A stretch of 64,000 bases of DNA from Ophioderma brevispina (GCA_023653785.1 JAMKCH010010297.1:1-64000); one strand, 5' to 3'; numbered from the stretch's first letter, positions 25,149 through 36,925 are shown. Program-made: numbers and translations. The notes: generated by a model not told the origin, from the sequence alone.

Positions 25149-25522
25149 ACCAATTACCTAATTCAATTACCAATTCATCTCGACAAAAGCTAGGCACTCG
25201 ATGTGTATACATGTGCATACACCGAGGCCGTCTGCAGGGATCTACATCTCTTTGCCGCGATCGATGCAGTGACTACGGTCTTTACTAAGGAAAAACTGTC
25301 CTCAAAACTTTGTAATTTGACCGAATGTTGTGACCCCGGACTGTAGGTTTTTTTGGAAAGTGCAGAGTACACTCAATTTCCATGTTTTTTTGTCACCAAA
25401 TAGTGGAGAAATTATTTCAGAAAATACCGAAAACCCCATCAAAATCCGTCATTCCTTTGTAATTGTTAACAATCTTGTGAAAATAATATGAAAATGTTCC
25501 GAACTTCCGACTCTTGAGAAAA

Positions 25523-26238
25523 CAGGCCCGTAGCCGGAGGAGGGTGTCGAGGTGTTCCATCGACCCCCCTAAAACTAAAAAAAGACTGTCAAGACCAAGA
25601 CACCAAAACAAGGACCAAAAACAAAGAAACAACGACGCACCCCACATTTTTTATCAGTAGACCTATTCAAGCTGTGCTACGAGCAACATCCGCGAATTTA
25701 GAACAATTTTTCCTCCCGTCCTTCTATTATCCCCCAGATTGGTCGCATTGCTATTATAATTTATTTGATAAATAATCATGAAATTAACCCTAACGAGGTC
25801 AAATACCCCACAATACCGCAAGCGGACATCAGAAAATTGAACTAAGTCCGACTTCGTCATCAACCGAGGGCCTATATTGGTATATACGAAATCGCTGTCA
25901 GGCAGCGACATCGGACGTGGCGTGATACGGGTGAGCAAGGAATTGGGTGCGAGGAGTCCCTGGTTCGAATCCCGGGGGAACTACTCTTTTTCATGTATAG
26001 ATTTCAAATGAGATAAGCTAGAAACGAAAACTAGTCAAAACTAGTTAGGGTTAATTTGAAAATGGTGCACCAAATGCCTCCATTTGGCTTTTCATTTTAC
26101 AAAATTTCCAAGATTTTCTGAGGGGCACATCCCCCTCAGACTCTCCCTGCGACGCTCGCGCGGCGACATGGGCGCTCCGCGACCATTTTCGTCACTAGCA
26201 AATCGAACCCCCATCGTAGATGGCTGGCTACGGGCCTG
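25523..26238. mobile_element. hAT-like non-autonomous element or composite
   Basis: The left end is CAGGCCCGTAGCC and the right end GGCTACGGGCCTG, a 13-bp perfect inverted repeat of a type seen in hAT-like MITEs. The inner part near the right end has a GC-rich patch around GCGACGCTCGCGCGG (26150). The flanking 8-bp sites do not match (TTGAGAAA versus GAAACGGT), so the ends may belong to two fused copies. Confidence 0.6.
25915..25985 (+). repeat. tRNA-like Pol III B-box, possible SINE head
   Basis: GGTTCGAATCC at 25962-25972 is a perfect B-box/T-loop core, followed by CCGGG and ending near a T-run (CTCTTTTTC). An A-box-like TGGCGTGATACGGG lies about 45 bp upstream. A complete cloverleaf could not be drawn with confidence, so a tRNA-derived SINE is more likely than a functional tRNA gene. 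Confidence 0.4.
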
Positions 26239-26819
26239 GAAACGGTGTTATGAAAATTCAACGTACTTTGTAACAAAGTATAACTTCTGAACTGGTGCCT
26301 AAGCGTGCCCATACGTGTAATTCTAAGAATATTCTACCTCGAAAACCCACCAAATTGTAATATTTTAACTTCCGCGGTTGTGTTCAATTTGTTTACCGTT
26401 GTGGCTGTTTGATAGCCGACACCATCTCGAACTGATTCCAATGTCAGTTTCATCTGAAATATTAGTGTGATAAGTCATACTTTATACCTAATTAAATTTA
26501 TAAATTAATTAACCCTCGTGTTCCGGGGGGGGGGGGTTGTTACCGCTCTCTTCTATTATTTTCGCCCTACTAAAACCCCATTTCCGGTGTTAAATGAGTT
26601 AATGTAATTGCCAATTGACATTTTATGCTCCGTTTCATGCCCCCCATAAAAAATACTGGGGTATAGGAAAGGTAAAGGGTGATCGCAAAGTGATGGATAG
26701 GGTGTGGCAATCACCCCCCCCCCTTCGGAGGGAAATACCAACACGCCTAGTACGACACAGGAATGTCATAGACATTTGATTTTAGTTGCAATAGATAGCA
26801 GGTCCTTCTATTTCCTTTA

Positions 26820-27060
26820 ATACCAAAATGAGTACCAACATATTAACATTATGTCATAATGACGTCATAATGTCTCTACATAATGGAAAATGTTTCAGTG
26901 TTACAATATTATTTTTGAGCCAGTAAATTTGCAAAATATCAAAGTTTCTTCCTATATGCAGTATTTTCATACTTTATTACCTTATGACGTCATAGTGACG
27001 TCATCATTGGTTCTACATATTTTGATACCAATGGAAAGAATACACTCTAAGCTATAGGTA
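26820..27060. repeat. Dispersed repeat carrying CRE palindromes
   Basis: TGACGTCA occurs near 26867 and twice at 26985-27005. The context (ACCAATGGAAAG..., TACCAAAA) recurs in reverse orientation near 55600-55720, where another TGACGTCA/TGACGTAA pair sits. TGACGTCA is the CREB/ATF consensus. Here it may simply belong to the repeat family. Confidence 0.5.
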
Positions 27061-27392
27061 CCAAATTTATAGGAATTGGATGCTCAGGTAGACAAGGGTT
27101 AATAAGCAATAGTTTAAATGATGAAATGACACGCTATTGGGACGTTTTCCATTAATTTCAGAACAAAATTTTTCCTGATCTTCCAATTTCCTCTTTCCAA
27201 TATTGCAATTTTTGCAATTTACATCATTCAAATTTGAGGCGGGCTGAACTTTCCCAGTATGCCCCGAAGATGGCCAGTCAGCCCTCCTGCTGAGAGGGTG
27301 ATTATCGCATCAGGTACCTTAAGCGGTCAATGGGATCATGGTGGGATTTAATAACAAAAGGCGGCAACGTGATAGGGTCTTTGAAACTAGTA

Positions 27393-27752
27393 TGTTGTTG
27401 GTCCTTCTATCTACTAGGTCCATGATTTACCATTGAATTGGCCTAATTCCTCAAATAAATTCTTATTGCATATCCTAACAATGATAAAAGTTAATCTGGC
27501 CATAATCTTACCACCTGTTTGCAAGATAAGCAACAAAATAAGCATTCCATACCACACAAACAGCTTTAATGTCCCAAGTGAGTTTTGACATGTCATTTTC
27601 AAAGCAATGGTGTGTAATAAGGCATGACTGGATAGATGACATTAAGGTGTCATTTGAAAGCTTACTCTTTCTACTTTATAGTAAAATAATTATTATAGTC
27701 ATATAGTTCATGAAATTAATCCTTTGTTTCAGGATTTAGTTTGTTCTGGGAC
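27393..27752 (-). mobile_element. Deleted derivative of the mariner at 23602-25148
   Basis: In reverse orientation the block begins GCGTCCCAGAACAAACT (at 27752), shares about 250 bp with 23602-23850, and ends with the same GGACCTAGTAGATAGAAGG then ACCAACAAC found at 25115-25145. It thus keeps both ends of the larger copy while lacking the transposase. Confidence 0.65.
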
Positions 27753-28043
27753 GCAAACACAACTGCTATTGCAATTGCTTGGTAATCATGTAGGTATTGT
27801 ACACTGTAGACCTGTTTCGGATTATGGGTCTGACTGAGGTGCCAGGTAGACTACAATAGCAATTGTGTGAAGTAATGCCTGCACGTTTTTCAAAAAGCAT
27901 GCCAAACACACAATGAATGATGTCACTAGTCATGGGCTGACAGGCAAGTCGGGCAGGCAAGTCAACCTAAAATGAAGACCATAACATCAGTTACTCCTAC
28001 AACCCGATATCCTCTGATGCTCAGACTTTCTGGTTTGGTTTAA

Positions 28044-28376
28044 AGGTCCATGGCCCGATCGCTAATAGCCTCGTCCCCAGAAGCCCCAGATTTTACCGGA
28101 GTGGTCAACATTTTGATATCAGAAGAAAGCTACTATTTTTTCTCATTTACCCTGTGAAATCTTAGGGCAAAAAGATATTTGGTTTGAAAGTTATGAGCAT
28201 TTTGGTCGACCAATATTAATTTTACACAGTACCCTATGGGCTTACAAAATCACGTTTTTAGCTCTCACAGCAAAAGGGATTGAAATATCGGCGCGAAACT
28301 TTACAGGTGGGGTTTTGGGGTGAAGGCCAATCTATCAAGATGAAAACTTCATATCCTTAAATCGGGCCATACCCCT
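28044..28376. mobile_element. TTAA-flanked MITE (Kolobok/T2-like)
   Basis: TTAA lies at 28040-28043 and 28377-28380. The terminal inverted repeats read AAGGTCCATGGCCCGAT and AAGGGGTATGGCCCGAT. TTAA target sites with ends beginning TTAAAGG are typical of T2/Kolobok MITEs; piggyBac also uses TTAA but has different ends. The length is 333 bp and no coding was seen. Confidence 0.75.
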
Positions 28377-28870
28377 TTAACACACCCATATCTACTATGA
28401 ACCTTCTTAGTTTTTCTCTCCAGAGTCCCTCTTTAAACGTGTCATCATGATGTAATATTCTGAAAGTAACCACATGACAAATTGTATTTCACCATGTTCA
28501 CAATGTCACCCCTTGCAATTCTGTAGGAAGGTTGAGAGAATCGTGAAAAACTACACAAAATACAAATTACAATAACAACCCAACTTTCCGCAAAAGACTT
28601 TGTGGTGTTTCTGTGCTTTTTTTAAAATTTGCTAAATAAAAGCCCGTTTTCAGTTTGATTTTGTAGTTAGATTTGTTTTATTTTATTTATTTGTGTTTTT
28701 GCTTTTAATTTGTCAATTTTAATCAATTGATCTAAGGTAAACTCAATCTTTACACGATTTTGCCAATTTTAGTTAATTGGTCTCTTGTAAGCCCAAGACC
28801 ATTTTACATAATACGCAACAAATGTTCATCTATCGTTAAGTTAAATTGTATTTGTTATTACTGTTTCAAG

Positions 28871-28951
28871 CTTCGGATTATTTGGTCTTAAGAAGGATGT
28901 CATTGATAATGAAGTTCTTAACTACATTGGATTCGGTCTTGCATTATTAAG
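28871..28951 (+). CDS. TMEM144: TMEM144-like exon (loop after third and start of fourth helix)
   Basis: The acceptor is TTTCAAG and the donor GGTGAGT. The first base completes a His codon with either alternative exon (..SG-H), then FGLFGLKKDVIDNEVLNY is followed by IGFGLALL. This matches the family's conserved FGxFGL....LNYIGxGL segment. It leaves in phase 2 (AG). The next exon, expected to carry the rest of the fourth helix, was not identified before 33489. Confidence 0.88.
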
Positions 28952-29001
28952 GTGAGTAAAGTAAGAAATGAAAATGCCTTGTCGTTTGGCGGGAACGTTA
29001 A

Positions 29002-29334
29002 AGGTGCAACGAGAGATTTTGGGGCAACATTTAATTTTGTCATATGTAGTGATTTCATAAAGATAACCCTCCAATGGATTTCTAACCTTGTATTTGGCTA
29101 CAGAAATACCTTGAAGTGAAAACAAAAGGCGATTTTCATTTGCTTAATTTCAATATAAAACAATGGCTGAATTTAGTATTTCCTCTTACAGTAAATTAGA
29201 AATTTCACAACTTTTGTTCCAAAAAATAATTTTCAGCTTAATCCTTTCACTTGGGGATATTTTCGATAGAAAGCTTTACATTAGTGCAGAAATCAGCATT
29301 TTCATATTTTTAGGTACACCTGTTATGTGCACCT
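29002..29334. mobile_element. TTAA-flanked MITE, family with copies at 4117 and 36582
   Basis: TTAA lies at 28998-29001 and 29335-29338, with ends AAGGTGCA...TGCACCTT. The 333-bp body matches 36582-36925 and 4117-4350 in reverse orientation. There is no coding capacity. It sits 50 bp after an exon of the transporter gene. Confidence 0.75.
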
Positions 29335-29377
29335 TTAAGATGTCGGTCCTATGTACATTTTAGTCAAATATGTACGC

Positions 29378-29432
29378 ATGTGTGTGTGTGTGTGTGTGTT
29401 TGTTTGTGTGTGTGTGTGTGTGTTTGTGTGGT
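29378..29432 (+). repeat. (TG)n microsatellite
   Basis: Alternating TG with occasional TTTG interruptions over about 55 bp; Z-DNA-prone. Confidence 0.9.
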
Positions 29433-30179
29433 TGCATTTTTCAACATTGTAGTACTCAGCTACATCCTCGCTTTTTGACTAAATCAAAGGCTTTCATATA
29501 CCAACCAACTTGGTGCAAATTATTTCTATGGTTTTATTTTTATTTACCGTATATCATTTTTCCAAATTTACAAATTGTATTAGCTTTCTCATCGATTCAT
29601 TATTATCAAAACTTGTTAACGCTTGACAGTGCAAGAAAAAAGTAGTTTAATTCAGTTTATTTTTGGTCTTACAGACTCTATTGGCATTAAAATACCTCAC
29701 ACAAAAATAACATTTCCTGCAGCAAAACTAGTGCATGGTAAACCAAAATCCAGAATTTATTTTTTTTTAAATCCGTTAATTCCTTCTTTTTTCCGTTTCA
29801 TTCATCCCAATCCACAAGCTGTCTCTTGTACCTACTGGTCAAAAGTGATGTTTCGGAATTACCCTCACAAGAAACAGAAAGGCGACACTTTATACCTACA
29901 AATGTGAGTTGCTAACTTGAAGTTTGATGCTTGAAGTAAATGCTTTATAATTGAAGTAATATTATGCCTCTTAAAACCAATTTTACTCGCTGCATTTAAT
30001 TTTTCTTCCTACGAAGCTCTACTTCGGCGGTGGACTTCGTCAGATTGATCCACATTCCATCGTGTTTGGTGTTAGACTTGTTAGACCGTGTTACTGTTAA
30101 AAAAGGAGGGATTTTCATCATGGTTAGAGACGACCTAATTGCCACCTAGTGTAACATTTCTGAATCTGATAATGCTGAA

Positions 30180-32840
30180 CTATTGTGGATGGACTCCATA
30201 TACAATGATGTAAAACTCTTATAATTGGATCCTTCTATAGACCACCTAAGTCTCCAGCAACCAATCTTTACCAGCTTGATAAAAAGCTTGGAAGAAATCC
30301 AGTCCAAGTACAAGGATGCTATTCGGCAATGTTGGAGGAGACTTCAACCTGGTGAATAGATTGGGCAGAACGAGTTGTGATACCATATGACAATAGAATC
30401 TGGAAGATGGCGCAACTCTTGGGCATAAGCAATCACTCTTTTAGACAGCTGGTTACCGAAACCACCCGGATCTTCTGAAGGAACAGAGAAAATTCCTTGA
30501 TCTGTTTTTTTAAACGACTCATCCTGCCTTGTGTGATGGGTTAGCGATAATGATATCCCTACCTTACTTTGAATTTCAAACCAAAGGGAAACCGGAAACA
30601 ACCGAGAAAAATCTATCTCTCTTCAATAAAGGGGATTCTACAGGATTCAAATCAGACCTGCTTGACTTTCAACATAACTTTCTTGGTGATAACCATGTAT
30701 CTGTGCAGGAAAAGGGGACCTTTGTTTAAGTATACATAAATATCTTAATGGATAAGCATATCCCTACCACAATGTCAGCTGGTTCCTGTACCAAACCATG
30801 GATCACTAGGGACAATTCAAGAGAATGTCGAAGCAAAACAAACAAAGGCTCACAACAAAGGCCAAAGTCATCAAATAAAAGAAAGGACTGGGAAGCATTC
30901 AGAGAATGTCAGAAAGCTCTAAAGAAAAAGCCTCCGCAGTAGCTTACTGGTCATTCAGAATCAAAATATTTGCTGACTCGGATGACAATCAAATTAAAAT
31001 GGTCTGGAATTTAATCAATTCAAAACAACAGGAAAACCAATCAGGTACTCCTTCTAATCCAACCCTAGATCATCTTTGACGTAGAGGAAAGGCAACAACT
31101 GCTTAACAATCAGTTCAGAATCCGTACCACCGAGGAACTACTACCAGATTTTGGGTGAACCTACCTTCTCCAATGGGTGATCATGTCAGGTTAACTTGTA
31201 GTGGTGTATTGGCTTCTCCAAGACTATGAAAACTAAGAAGGCAACAGGTCCAGACGCCATATCAGCTCGCGATTTGAAACCCTACGCTGACTGAGATGTA
31301 CCAGTTCTAACGTTTATTTTCCAGCAGTACCTTTCTTCAGGAAGTGTTCCCTCAGGACGGGAGAATGGCCAACATCTCGCCAATCTTCAAGAAGGTGATC
31401 GAAGTATACCATCTAACTACAGACCTGTTTCAAACAAATCACCTAATATATGTGAGTAAGTTAATGGAACATATTATCTCAGCAGCATTGGATCACTCTG
31501 AGTGTAACAACGTGCTATAGATGTCCAGCATGGTTCCGTCCAGGGGGGCACCGTGATACACACATCATCACATCACATCACAAGCTCTTGTCAATGCACT
31601 CGACAAGAAAGAATTTGTCGACGCTGTGTATTAGACTTTTCAAAGGCATTTGATCGTGCTCCACACCAAAGGTTGATGCTGAAACTACAACACTGTGGTG
31701 TAAAGGGATCCTGCTTGTTCTGGGCTAATAACTTCCTCACAAAACGCAGCCAAGTGCATGTCGGTGGTCGGCGGCCAATCATCTGAATGGGCCCAGTTCA
31801 GTCAGGAGTTTCCACCAAGGCACCCGTCCCCGGCCCCTATATTGTTCTTTAAATCTTCATCAATGACCTTCCAGCAAGGCATCTCTTCAATATCTCCGAT
31901 GTTTGCAGACGACTGCTTTATGTAACGCACAAAAGAACTTAGTGCTAAAGAGGTGCTAAACTCAGGAAGACCTGGATGTCTACATTCAATGGTCTCAAAC
32001 ATGGCAAATGCAATTCAATACCGATAAGTGCTACATCTTGCATTTCTCCCTCCGTCGCAATGTCACCTTTGCGGAATATCACTAAGGTGGCAGACAACTT
32101 TCAACTGTATCGAAGGATCCATATCTGGGCTTACCTCGCCAACAGTCCAATGACATGTTGCTGGCAACAACTCATATTAACAACCATAACAACACGTGCC
32201 AACAGGATGCGTGGTTTGATCAAACGCAATCTGCGTTATTGATCCACCAAAATCCGCCAACAAGCTTACATTTCTCTGGTAAAGCCACATGTTGAGTAAT
32301 GCGTGCAGTATGGAATTCCCTGACACTGACAAAGACCTTCCAGGCATTGCAATCCATTCCAAAAAAGGCTCCTAGAATTGTTCCTCAACGGTACCGGCGC
32401 ACAGATAACGTTACAAAATCCTTGAATGGCAAGCCTTAGAGAAGAGACGCCAATCTGCTAGCCGGGCTATCTTCTATAAGATGCAGAACCACCTCATTGC
32501 CGTGAATCCAGACTTCTACCTCCCCCGGCTAGACCCCAAAAAAAAACATCAGAGCATACCATCCTAACAATCGAATTGTGTCCTTCAAGAATCAGCTTCT
32601 ATGGCAAACGCTTATTCCCGCTCAGTAATGGTGGTGGAATGCCCCTCCCTGTCAATCTCCTGTCTCCCCGTCATTGGATACCTTCGGGGAGGTTTGCTGG
32701 TGTCATCTAATTGCAGTTGGTTATTTTACTTACCCCTGGTAAATATGCACCTCACCCTTGCACCGCTCATGGACACAGTATGTCCCTTGGTCTACATCCA
32801 ACCAGTTGGATCCTGCCAAGTACAGATGTAGATGTAGATT
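30180..32840 (+). pseudogene. CR1-like LINE ORF2 remnant
   Basis: Successive frames encode an ORF2 in order. From about 30220 there is endonuclease-like sequence, then a basic linker (30780-30930). RMANISPIFKK lies near 31360, and the LMEHIISAALDHSECNNVL block follows near 31460. The catalytic core DFSKAFDRAPHQRLMLKL lies at about 31637. The second catalytic site, FADDCFM, is at about 31902. A C-terminal SRAIFYKMQNHLIAVNPDFY segment sits near 32460. At least eight frame changes or stops make it dead. The 3' end is marked by short GATGTA repeats at 32825-32838, resembling a microsatellite tail. It lies within an intron of the transporter gene. Confidence 0.75.
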
Positions 32841-33488
32841 TTTACGTTTCCCCCTTTTCCCCCTATTTCCCCACACACCTACAACATTAATTTGAGTTCT
32901 AGCAACTTGATTTAATAATAATTGGACTAAATTTCTTTGTTTACTTACCACGAAATAAGCGCAATAAAGCAGTGTGATTTTGAGTACATGTAGAAATATT
33001 ATTATGAGCTACCGTACATTAAAATGCATGATTAGTGATAACTTAAAAGATTACTCATTGAAATTACTCAATAACATTAAATGCAACTCGGTTATTGAGT
33101 AGATACAGGAAATTATTTTTTCAGCGTGTAGTTGCGTTCAAATAATTCATTTCTGAAAGAATATTCCACCAAACAAAAACCAAGGGGCATTGTAAGCGAC
33201 CCAAATGTGCAATGGACATTATAGACGGTATTTATACTATACAGGACTTCTGTTGCCTCGAAGGATGTTGCCTCGGAGAATCTGTAGATCAGAGAAAATA
33301 ATGGGTCAAACATCTGGAAATATTTAAAAAATGCTCTTTTTGCTCTTTAATCGGAGGATGTTGAGGTTGAGAAAGTAGTCAACAGAGTACATTCATTTCA
33401 AAACAAGCACTATATGAAGCGCATGTTCCGCATTTAACTGCACTAATTCAAAAATAAATCTTAAGATGTCCACTTGTTACCACTGCAG

Positions 33489-33574
33489 GTAAACAACTAC
33501 GAACCTATACGTGAGCATATAAATAACGATTCCTCATGGGTAGACAAACTTTCACCGCTTCAGAAGAGATTAAC
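33489..33574 (+). CDS. TMEM144: TMEM144-like exon (central cytoplasmic loop)
   Basis: The acceptor is CACTGCAG and the donor GTAAGT. Only phase 0 is open, reading VNNYEPIREHINNDSSWVDK then LSPLQKRLT. Family members have a conserved SWVDKLS...RI motif at this position, just before the fifth helix. The exon ends in phase 2 (AC) and joins in frame with 34305. The 86-nt length agrees with the phases. Confidence 0.92.
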
Positions 33575-33771
33575 GTAAGTTACATAAAGAGTAATATTAC
33601 CAAGAAATGGTCAAAATTATGAGCAAAATATATAATTATATTATAATTGCAAATTGCCTCGAGTTTGAACGTTCAGTCAACATCAGAACTTTGATTGGTA
33701 ATTCATTGTAAAACATGTGATGGGTCTTTGGACACTATGACATGAAAATGGTCAAGAAAAAGGGGTGACCC

Positions 33772-33944
33772 CGGGCCCGTAACCAGGATTTTTTAGGGGA
33801 GGGCGATTTTTTTCAAAAGGGGACCTTTTTCCCAAAATTTATGGGCGAAACCCTTTAATTTTTATATTGAGCTTTTTTAGGGTTTTGGGGTTTTTTTGGG
33901 GGGAGGGGCGTCCGCCTCCCTTGCCCCTACTGGTTACGGGCCTG
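33772..33944. mobile_element. hAT-like MITE with near-perfect 8-bp target duplication
   Basis: Ends CGGGCCCGTAACCAG and CTGGTTACGGGCCTG form a 14 of 15 bp inverted repeat. The flanks GGTGACCC (33764-33771) and GGTGACCT (33945-33952) match at 7 of 8 bases, as expected for hAT. The 173-bp interior is G-rich on the + strand. Confidence 0.82.
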
Positions 33945-34304
33945 GGTGACCTCTCATAACTTGGAGCCTGCACAGTTTACACACTGTCCTAAGGTGGAAG
34001 TTCCCGGATCCGGATATTAGTCTTATGCTAAATTTTAGAATCATCACCAAAATCAAATACTAAATATCGTCGCCAATTGAACTGAGTATGAGTCATTTCG
34101 CTTACATTTTGTCACTCCTTCGTAATTATTATCACGCCACGGGAGTAGTAACCTTTTTTTTGGGGGGGGGGGTGTTTTTGTCCGAAATGCCGTTTTCTGT
34201 TGACTGTTCCATCAATTGTATACAATAGAAACAGTTCAGTCATAATTTGTAATTATATTTAGGAAAGAATGAAATTAATTTCCCTCTCAACACGTTTTTT
34301 TCAG

Positions 34305-34402
34305 GGGTTGCATTTTGTCGGTAGCAGCAGGTTGTTTGTATGGTTTCAACTTCGTCCCATGTATATGGATCCAAGAAAACGTACCTCATTCCAGCCAAAA
34401 TG
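34305..34402 (+). CDS. TMEM144: TMEM144-like exon (fifth helix, LYGFNFVP motif)
   Basis: The acceptor is TTTTTTTCAG and the donor a weaker GTTAGT. The peptide reads TGCILSVAAGCLYGFNFVPC then IWIQENVPHSSQN. The glycine-rich helix followed by LYGxxFVP is a repeat of the N-terminal FGSNFVP signature and is strongly conserved in the family. The exon enters in phase 2 and leaves in phase 1, giving a length of 98 nt. Confidence 0.92.
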
Positions 34403-35044
34403 GTTAGTGTCTCTTGACAGTTAATTTGTGTGTATCATAAGATGTTCAACCATGAACAATTAAAAACTCATGTTCACCGTAATACTGTATGCTGCCAAAA
34501 GTGCAAATTATCTTATCAGAAATTTCCACACAGATCATGTCATCCAAGTGGAGCAAATCGAGCACTCAAAATTGATTTTGATCTCAAAGAAAGATTATGA
34601 GTTATCAATTTCATTTTTAAGTAAATGCTACGAATTGTACCAAAAACTTGATGCAAAAACGTTATTTACCTGTACCATAGGGAATCACCATTTGTGTCTG
34701 CTTGCAGAACGCAGATAGGTACAATGCGTACAAGGAGGTAACTTTGATAGCACGTGTCTACGTTGTTCGAAAGGCTAGCGTCGACAGACGTCTGCCAATG
34801 AAGTATGAACCACGACTCGTACTGTTGTATGCATTGACCAGTTTGACCATTGACACTCTTCACAACTTGAGAACAATGGTTAGAACTATTGAACTTCTAC
34901 TATGTGACCTTATCTCCCTTGCCTTGTCTGAATATCGTTCAGTAGGATAAGAGCTTTCGTTTGCAATATTTTGCAAGTTTGTTCGATCAGCTGAACTTGA
35001 AGTAGATCTTGTAATAGTAGGTAAAGTTAAAAAAAAAAGAAGTC

Positions 35045-35080
35045 ATTCGGGGTCAAGGTCATCCAAGGTCATTAAGGTCC
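35045..35080 (+). promoter_or_regulatory. Cluster of nuclear-receptor-type AGGTCA half-sites
   Basis: TCAAGGTCA is followed by AAGGTCA and AAGGTCC, spaced 4 and 3 bp apart. TCAAGGTCA is the extended monomer site of ERR/SF1-class receptors. It lies in an intron of the transporter gene, and function is only inferred. Confidence 0.3.
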
Positions 35081-36225
35081 ATATATCCCAACCGCAAACG
35101 GCAAGAGAGCACCATGATTCCGGGAACGATGTATTTTAATTAGAAAATCCGGTATTTTAAGTGCATGAAGTCTATTATAGTAAACCTTTGAGCACTTTTT
35201 CCTCGATATAAAAAAAACGGTGCTAAATATCAGCTTACAAGAAAATTGCTCTTGCCATCATTTAGGGTATTTACATTTTGTATTGGCCCCCCAAACTTGC
35301 TTCTTGATTTAAAACTCGGAGAGGAGGAAGGTGTCTGAGCCGGCAACATTTCCAGTTCACCAATTATATAAATTCTATGCTATGCAATAGCGGATTCCGG
35401 AAATAATGCATGGGATTCAGTCAAACCCCAAATTCGGAAGGAATACAATGTTCCGAAAGCCCTACTGTACAAGGGGGGACTGCAAAAAAGTGTGGAAAAG
35501 GGTGAAATTTGAAACAGGTTTGACCTGAAAAAATCAAATTACTATTTATTTTCCTAGGGTTGTTTTGGAAGTTGCGATCAATGCAAGTATACGATATGCG
35601 CCCGTTGCATTTGTTTGATAAATCAGAAAAACGAAACATCATCAAAAATCAGATTGTGCAGGTCTGGAACAAGTATTGGATCCTAAAATACCCTACAAGT
35701 TATAAGACCAAAACGCCGCTAACTAAGGGGAAATTGGTTATTTAGTATAATGTACCGTAAGGACAACTTATAATCAACGTGGCCCTAATGAAGGGAGGTC
35801 GATTTTTAGACGGATTTTCCTTTTCTTCGTTTTTTCACATTTTCATTGGAAAAAAAAATCAATTATGGGAATTGATCCTTCACTCTTAAGCTATTGCAGC
35901 AAATTTCAACTAATTTTGACTTTTTCGAGTGAATCACTGATAGGTATTAAGCGTTGGAATTGGGCGAAAAGATTCCAGGACAACTGCCCACTTGCAAATC
36001 TAAGGGTTACACTCCTCCATCCTGAAATAATTGCCAGAAAATTCCGACAGTATTGTATGGCGGCACAACAACGTTATCCATATTGAACATCCGCATTCAA
36101 AAAGTGGCGAGCGTACAAAAATGACATATTAAGCTCTTAACGATTCAACGTGCAATGAACTACGAATGAAAAATAAACTTACAAGTCGGCTATGGACTTG
36201 ACCTCATTTTTATTCCATCGTCCAG

Positions 36226-36356
36226 ATCAGACTATGAGCAGTGTGGAATGTTTTCAGGGAATTAAGTGATCTAATTATTCTGTCATGTTATTCTCTTTGC
36301 GATCTACAAGTCCCTTGGCAAATGGCTTGTGGTGGTGTCAGGATTTATCCAGCTGA
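36226..36356 (+). pseudogene. TMEM144: Possible degenerate TMEM144-like exon (sixth helix region)
   Basis: Good splice borders (GTCCAG acceptor, GTAAGT donor) flank 131 nt. It encodes, in three frames, SDYEQCGMFSGN, then FCHVILFAIYKSLGKW, then VRIYPA. Family members have DYVFxxFxGIF, a YxxxxYCIYKK helix end and a YPE/LP stretch here, so the order is right. No single frame is open, however, and the exit phase does not fit 41890. It is either a real exon damaged by sequence errors or a coincidence. Confidence 0.4.
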
Positions 36357-36581
36357 GTAAGTGATCCAGGGCCGCGTGTATCCAACATGGCCCATGCATG
36401 ATGATTAAGTTTTTAATTTTAACTTGGTCTTAAAGTATGTTTGTCGATGTTTTTAAGATTGTATATCTATGTAATGTCATGCTCTTGCCTAGAGTTGTAT
36501 GACCAGGGTGATCTTGAGTTATATTTTACTTTAGTTATCTTTTAACAAGCTGATAATGCATGTAGTCAGTGGCACAATTAA

Positions 36582-36925
36582 AAGGTGCAACGAGAGATTC
36601 AAATATCAGTGCCCTAAAAAAATTTAAAGATGATTTGTGACGGAGGGTAAGCTTTTATTCAAAAATTTCCCTATGTGAAGGGATTAAGCTGATAAATGAC
36701 AAGCATTATGTAAATTAAAAAATTGTGAAATTTCTAAGTTCGTATAGGAAGCAAATACGAAATTCTGCGTATGTTTTATAATGAACTATAAGCAATCAAA
36801 ATCGCTTTTTTGTTTTTTAAGACATTCGGTAGCCCAATCAAGGTAAAGATATCTAGTGAGTGTCTAAATATATGATAGTTACTATTTTGACACAATAGTT
36901 GGGTGCCTCAAAAATCTCTCGCAAT
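36582..36925. mobile_element. TTAA-flanked MITE, same family as 29002-29334
   Basis: TTAA lies at 36578-36581 and 36926-36929. Left end AAGGTGCAACGAGAGATT and right end (reversed) ATTGCGAGAGATT agree. The internal sequence matches 4117-4350 directly and 29002-29334 in reverse. Confidence 0.75.

Noticed and set aside
29561..29612. Possible missing exon between 28951 and 33489 (SFLIDSLLSKL with fitting phases)
   Set aside because: Phases fit, but the peptide is not the expected membrane helix and the donor GTTAAC is poor.
35558..35660. Phase-compatible open stretch GCFGSCDQCKYTICARCICL after an AG acceptor
   Set aside because: Cys-rich and unlike the transporter family at this point; no independent support.
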